Source of the DNA: an uncultured Halioglobus sp.
GTDB lineage: Bacteria > Pseudomonadota > Gammaproteobacteria > Pseudomonadales > Halieaceae
Reading direction: 5' to 3'
Assembly: GCA_905480565.1 (NCBI GenBank)
Contig: CAJQQW010000321.1
Coordinates: forward strand, 1-9,465
DNA: 9,465 nt
The translations under genes were made by a program, and so were the position numbers. A model generated the notes under the pieces. The model searched no databases and was not told the DNA's origin. It saw only the letters and a program-made list of their open reading frames with translations. Every line of letters begins with the position of its first letter. Within the stretch, counting starts at the first letter, position 1. Below are positions 6,514 through 9,465 of the stretch, one piece after another.

Positions 6514-7737
6514 TCATACTGTTTCAGGCGGGCTCGTTAAGCGCGGGATTCGCCAGGCGACCCAGGCCCCGAATACGGCGATTCCGAAGTAGCTGACGCT
6601 GATGGTGAAAAAACTGGCGTTGCCTTCGCCGAGCCAGATAGGAAGCGCCTGTAGAATAGCCCCGCTTAAACAACCTCCCGCATTGACGATCGCCACGACC
6701 GTCGCGGCCTGGCCTGCTGGAAGTCCGAGGCCGGCTACCGCAAAGCTCAGCGAGCAGGTGCCAATGAGCAGGCCGAGGGCCACCATCAAGACCAGCAGCT
6801 GGTCGGTGGAAGCGGTCCTCGAAACCCACAGGGTCACTGTTATCAGTACCAGGGTTAAGGTCGTCGAGGTCCGCAGAATTCCACGCAAACGCTCGACCCG
6901 CCCCCCGAGCATTCCGGCCACGAGCATACCCATGGCCAGACCGGAGAAAAGACCCAACTCCAGTGTTGAGATCTCAGCCGCAGTGCAGCCGCAGGCCTCT
7001 TGCAGCTTTACATTCCAGTACCCACCAAAGCCAAGGATTAGCCCGGCTCCCCAGACATAGAGCCCGATTCCCAGACGCACGAGAGGGCGCTGTAGCGAAT
7101 CTACGATGCTGTGTTTGATTCCTCCGGCTTCGTGCGACGGCGCGTGAACAGGTTTTGTGAAGAGCAGGGTCACCCAGAGCAGAACGCCCAAAGCGAGTCC
7201 GAGAAGCGCCTGTCCCAGCATGAGCACGCGCCAGGGGGTGTCTTCAAAGAGAGCAGGGATGAATACGGCTGAAATGGCACCGATTCCGAAGCACATATCC
7301 GCAACTGCCATTGCCAGCGCAAAGCGACGCGCGGGTAGGCGACTGCGCGCTATTTTTCCAGTACCGGGAAACACAAAGGCCATGAAGCCCCCCGCCAGAA
7401 TTCGTGTTCCCAGCAGCGTCCAGAACCCTTGTGCTTCGGAAAATAAAAAGACAGAGAGGATGGAGAAGCCCGCCGCAATTGGAAGGACTTGCCTCGCTCC
7501 GAATCGATCCAGCAGGAGTCCCGCCGGTAATTGCATCAGTCCATAGGCTAAAAGATAAGCTAACGAAATCGCCGCTGTTTCAAATGCGGTCAGTCGGAAT
7601 TCCTGCTGGATTGACTCGGCAAAAAAACCGTAGGCGAATTGGAAGTCGACCTGCCATAGAAGAAAAAGAACCGCGACGCACCATGGCCACCAGGCCCTGA
7701 AGTTCCCCGGTCCGCTCTCCGAGGCTTCCCCTCTCAT
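6514..7737 (-). CDS. Major facilitator superfamily (MFS) transporter
   Basis: The product is 407 residues, with about twelve hydrophobic segments, the usual MFS size. ATG 7737 is preferred because AGGGG lies 7 bases upstream; a GTG at 7767 would add ten mainly basic residues with no good ribosome site. The loop between helices 2 and 3 carries the MFS signature GLLLDRFGARQVLP (about 73-86), preceded by AYGLMQLPA. GTRILAGGFMAFVFPGTGKI fits helix 4 with its conserved Arg. A central charged loop (about 195-215, KPVHAPSHEAGG) separates the two six-helix halves, and the second half shows LGGRVERLRG, a weaker copy of the signature. It should be an inner-membrane secondary carrier driven by an ion gradient. 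The substrate cannot be assigned, and neither neighbour points to a pathway. It is convergent with the two-span protein gene. Confidence 0.9.
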   Translation of the reverse strand: MRGEASESGPGNFRAWWPWCVAVLFLLWQVDFQFAYGFFAESIQQEFRLTAFETAAISLAYLLAYGLMQLPAGLLLDRFGARQVLPIAAGFSILSVFLFSEAQGFWTLLGTRILAGGFMAFVFPGTGKIARSRLPARRFALAMAVADMCFGIGAISAVFIPALFEDTPWRVLMLGQALLGLALGVLLWVTLLFTKPVHAPSHEAGGIKHSIVDSLQRPLVRLGIGLYVWGAGLILGFGGYWNVKLQEACGCTAAEISTLELGLFSGLAMGMLVAGMLGGRVERLRGILRTSTTLTLVLITVTLWVSRTASTDQLLVLMVALGLLIGTCSLSFAVAGLGLPAGQAATVVAIVNAGGCLSGAILQALPIWLGEGNASFFTISVSYFGIAVFGAWVAWRIPRLTSPPETV

Positions 7738-8088
7738 TCTCAGACCCCTATCCCGATGCTTACTCACCTAAGGCAGTGTCCGTGCAAGCCAAACTCTCGT
7801 AGCTCGAGCATAAGACATATAAAAATCTGATTATGCACAAGTCGCCCACTCAATACGATGTCTCGCGCCTGTAACTATCCAGGCTAGCTGATCTGCCTAC
7901 CTACCAGAAATGATGCTGGTGGATGCCGGTTCGAAACACTGTGTTAATGACGGCTTTGACTGAACCGTAGCAATACCTGCACAATTCTGCGTGCCTTCGG
8001 GTGTGAATCACTTCTCGGGCTGAATTCAGTGAGAGAAGAGTGGCCACTGCTGGGCCGGCGGTTTTTCCGGTGTCCGTATCGTCTACCC
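7738..8088. other. Intergenic region without a recognisable gene
   Basis: About 350 bases lie between the MFS gene and the allene oxide cyclase-like gene. A 71-codon minus-strand frame (7901-8116) overlaps the end of the latter gene. It encodes a Cys/His/Arg-containing peptide ending in a run of His and has no convincing ribosome site, so it is not called. An 11-base perfect palindrome (AACAC-T-GTGTT, 7935-7945) sits inside a wider GCCG/CGGC pair (7925-7954). An A/T-rich patch at about 7817-7836 could hold a promoter for the MFS gene. No tRNA or terminator was identified. Confidence 0.4.
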
Positions 8089-8562
8089 TTATTTTAAATG
8101 GAATACATGCCGCCAAGAACCATCAGCCAAATGAGTGGATGTAACGGCACCGCTAGCACCGACATATTTGCCGGTCCCTCCAATCACTGCACGCTCCAAA
8201 GTGTCTTCAGTTTTTAACGTCGATCCAGTAATTGGATACAGACCAACGCCCTGAAGCTGAATCGTATCTTTACCTTTGTCATCGAAAGAAACTACCGAAA
8301 GTGTTACGCGACTTTCTAGCTCCGTTGTATGTGCGGCATAGCCGGTAGTGGTCATCAACCAATCCATCATCACATCTTTATTGTTAGACGACTTGGCACT
8401 AAATCGCCAAATTCGCACATCACCGACTGAATCACCCTCTTGTCCCATGTCGAGAATCGTGGGCGCTGGCGTTGGTCCATGAGTAATACTCAAAGTAGAG
8501 TCTGCTAGGGCCGAACCGCTAAAAAATAGCGTGGCAATGGCATACAAAAAGAGTTGTTTCAT
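8089..8562 (-). CDS. Secreted allene oxide cyclase-barrel-like protein
   Basis: The product is 157 residues. ATG 8562 follows GGAG by about 7 bases; a TTG four codons upstream overlaps that site and is rejected. Residues 1-20 form a clear Sec signal peptide (MKQLFLYAIATLFFSGSALA, cleavage at ALA). The mature part is beta-rich and ends with the block ERAVIGGTGKYVGASG (about 123-138), then TSTHLADGSWRHVFHL. The GGTGxYxGAxG motif and the closing D-G-S-x-x-H-x-F strand are typical of the allene oxide cyclase/dirigent-type eight-stranded barrel. Bacterial members are mostly uncharacterised, and plant AOC activity should not be assumed. The base composition looks more A/T-rich than the neighbouring MFS gene. 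An AraC-type regulator gene lies 206 bases upstream on the same strand and may control it. Confidence 0.78.
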   Translation of the reverse strand: MKQLFLYAIATLFFSGSALADSTLSITHGPTPAPTILDMGQEGDSVGDVRIWRFSAKSSNNKDVMMDWLMTTTGYAAHTTELESRVTLSVVSFDDKGKDTIQLQGVGLYPITGSTLKTEDTLERAVIGGTGKYVGASGAVTSTHLADGSWRHVFHLK

Positions 8563-8626
8563 AATGGTCTCCAAATCAGGGATTTACTTGGTGTTGCAGT
8601 ATAGAACAACCCAGAGAGCGTTTGTG

Positions 8627-8655
8627 AGTAAATCACCTCGCAAGGAGGTGTTACT
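8627..8655. promoter_or_regulatory. Two-part stem-loop upstream of the allene oxide cyclase-like gene
   Basis: AGTAA (8627-8631) pairs with TTACT (8651-8655), and CACCTC (8634-8639) pairs with GAGGTG (8645-8650). The loop is 5 bases (GCAAG) and there is a 2-base bulge (AT) on the left arm. This gives 11 base pairs about 65 bases upstream of the start at 8562, in the gap behind the AraC-type gene. It could be an operator dyad, a transcript leader hairpin or a remnant terminator. No U-run follows. Confidence 0.4.
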
Positions 8656-8734
8656 CGGAAGAAGAATACCGCAACTCGCTGGTCTGTTTTGCTAACTGCC
8701 TGCTTGTGTTAGTGGTTCTGCACTGCCCATAGGT

Positions 8735-8748
8735 TCATTTTAGAATGA
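8735..8748. repeat. Small inverted repeat just downstream of the AraC-type gene
   Basis: TCATT and AATGA flank TTAG. Outside them, TAGG (8730-8733) can pair with CCTA (8752-8755) across an internal loop. It lies some 20 bases beyond the 3' end of the AraC-type gene. A weak terminator role is possible, but the stem is short and has no U-run. Confidence 0.2.
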
Positions 8749-8768
8749 CCGCCTAACGCTGCTCGTGC

Positions 8769-9465
8769 CTAGGCGTTCTTTTTGGGCACGTGGCTGGGGT
8801 CTCCTCTGGTTCTGGCGAGGTACTGCGACGGCGTTTCGCCAAACCAACGTTTGAAGCTGCGCCTAAAGCTGGAGACGTCGCTGAAGCCCATCAAATATCC
8901 GACGCTTTCGACAGACAAACGCCTATCGGCGAGGTAGTCGACGGCCTGACTTTTGGCCAGCTCGTCCCCAACTTTCTGGAACTGTGTGCCCTCCGATGCC
9001 AACTTCCGTATCAACGTACGCGAGCTCATAGACAGCTTTTCTGCCACCTGCTTTAGCGTCCAGATTTTGCCTGGATTCTCTCTTATGAGTGTCGAAACGG
9101 CCTCTTCGGTCGATCGGTTAGTGTTGAGGCCTCCGCCTGTGTTCATTTCCTTCAACTGTCTTTCACAGATTGCTATGGCTTCCTGATGCAGCGCCGGGTC
9201 GGCAGTCGGGGAGGGCATGGACAACAGGGAAGCTGGAACGATAATCACTGTTGCTGGCTGATTGAACTTTACATTCTCACCAAAATGATTGTAATACTGC
9301 TCTCCATAGTTGGGCTTTGGGTAGACGAGACGGATTTCCCCACTGAATGTTTTATGACCGGTGAAAAAAGTAATGGCAGAAAAAAAGCCGCTCAATGTGG
9401 CCTCAGTAACAAATACCCGTAAGTCGCCAAGGTCGAAAGTTTCAGTAAACTCGACTTGTACCCCG
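8769..9465 (-). CDS. AraC-family transcriptional regulator, C-terminal part
   Basis: This is a partial gene: the frame is open to the right edge, leaving about 231 residues with the N-terminus missing. The TTG at 9395 is internal, because coding-like sequence (VEFTETFDLGDLRVFVTEAT) continues upstream in frame. The N-terminal portion, with the stretch RLVYPKPNYGEQYYNHFG and then VKFNQPATVIIVP, looks like the effector-binding domain of the OruR/ArgR-like AraC subgroup (Arabinose_bd type). The C-terminal DNA-binding domain has two helix-turn-helix units: WTLKQVAEKLSMSSRTLIRK, and SVESVGYLMGFSDVSSFRRS followed by FKRWFGETPSQYLAR, the classic AraC/XylS signature. It lies 206 bases upstream of the secreted barrel-protein gene in the same orientation, so that gene is a candidate target. 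The effector is unknown. Confidence 0.92.
   Translation of the reverse strand, partial: GVQVEFTETFDLGDLRVFVTEATLSGFFSAITFFTGHKTFSGEIRLVYPKPNYGEQYYNHFGENVKFNQPATVIIVPASLLSMPSPTADPALHQEAIAICERQLKEMNTGGGLNTNRSTEEAVSTLIRENPGKIWTLKQVAEKLSMSSRTLIRKLASEGTQFQKVGDELAKSQAVDYLADRRLSVESVGYLMGFSDVSSFRRSFKRWFGETPSQYLARTRGDPSHVPKKNA

Noticed and set aside
6602..7546. Long plus-strand frames opposite the MFS gene
   Set aside because: They are antisense shadows with basic, low-complexity translations. The minus-strand MFS frame has clear family motifs.
7916..7946. GGTTCGAAA resembling a tRNA T-loop
   Set aside because: The flanking bases do not form a T-stem, and no acceptor or anticodon arms can be placed.
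7901..8116. A 71-codon minus-strand frame
   Set aside because: No credible ribosome site, it overlaps the 3' end of the barrel-protein gene, and no family is recognised.
8751..8757. GCCTAAC, like one end of an integron attC site
   Set aside because: No matching GTTRRRY partner lies at a suitable distance, and there is no cassette or integrase context.
8790..9422. Plus-strand frames opposite the AraC-type gene
   Set aside because: They are antisense shadows. The minus-strand frame carries two complete helix-turn-helix motifs.

Overview
The window reads as ordinary chromosome from a moderately GC-rich bacterium, most likely a marine-type gammaproteobacterium. This is inferred from Shine-Dalgarno-led genes, Sec signal peptides, and the mix of TauD-type dioxygenase, AraC regulator, MFS carrier and periplasmic binding protein. 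No rRNA, tRNA, CRISPR array, transposase or phage gene was found. The lineage guess is weak because no marker gene is present.

Layout. 1-1174 (minus): a TauD/TfdA-type Fe(II)/2-oxoglutarate dioxygenase, followed 41 bases later by the start of a TVP38/TMEM64 (VTT-domain) membrane protein that runs off the left edge. 1319-1566 (plus): a decayed glutathione-dependent formaldehyde-activating (GFA-type) gene with in-frame stops and a frameshift at a poly-A run. 1776-3014 (plus): a secreted alpha/beta hydrolase with a thrombospondin type 3 calcium-binding tail, then a small membrane-protein reading frame interrupted by TGA. 3056-5284 (minus): a two-gene unit encoding a prokaryotic pentameric ligand-gated ion channel homologue and a membrane-anchored solute-binding protein, headed by a six-codon mini-ORF. 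5725-6381 (plus): an uncharacterised protein with two terminal membrane segments. 6514-7737 (minus): an MFS transporter. 8089-8562 (minus): a secreted allene oxide cyclase-barrel-like protein. 8769-9465 (minus): the C-terminal part of an AraC-family regulator cut by the right edge.

The most interesting unit is the channel plus binding-protein pair. Both products should face the periplasm, and the binding protein is a plausible ligand-sensing partner for the channel. No complete new defence or mobile system is visible. The other points of interest are gene decay (two broken genes), a non-ATG start that decides the dioxygenase N-terminus, and hairpins in the intergenic regions.
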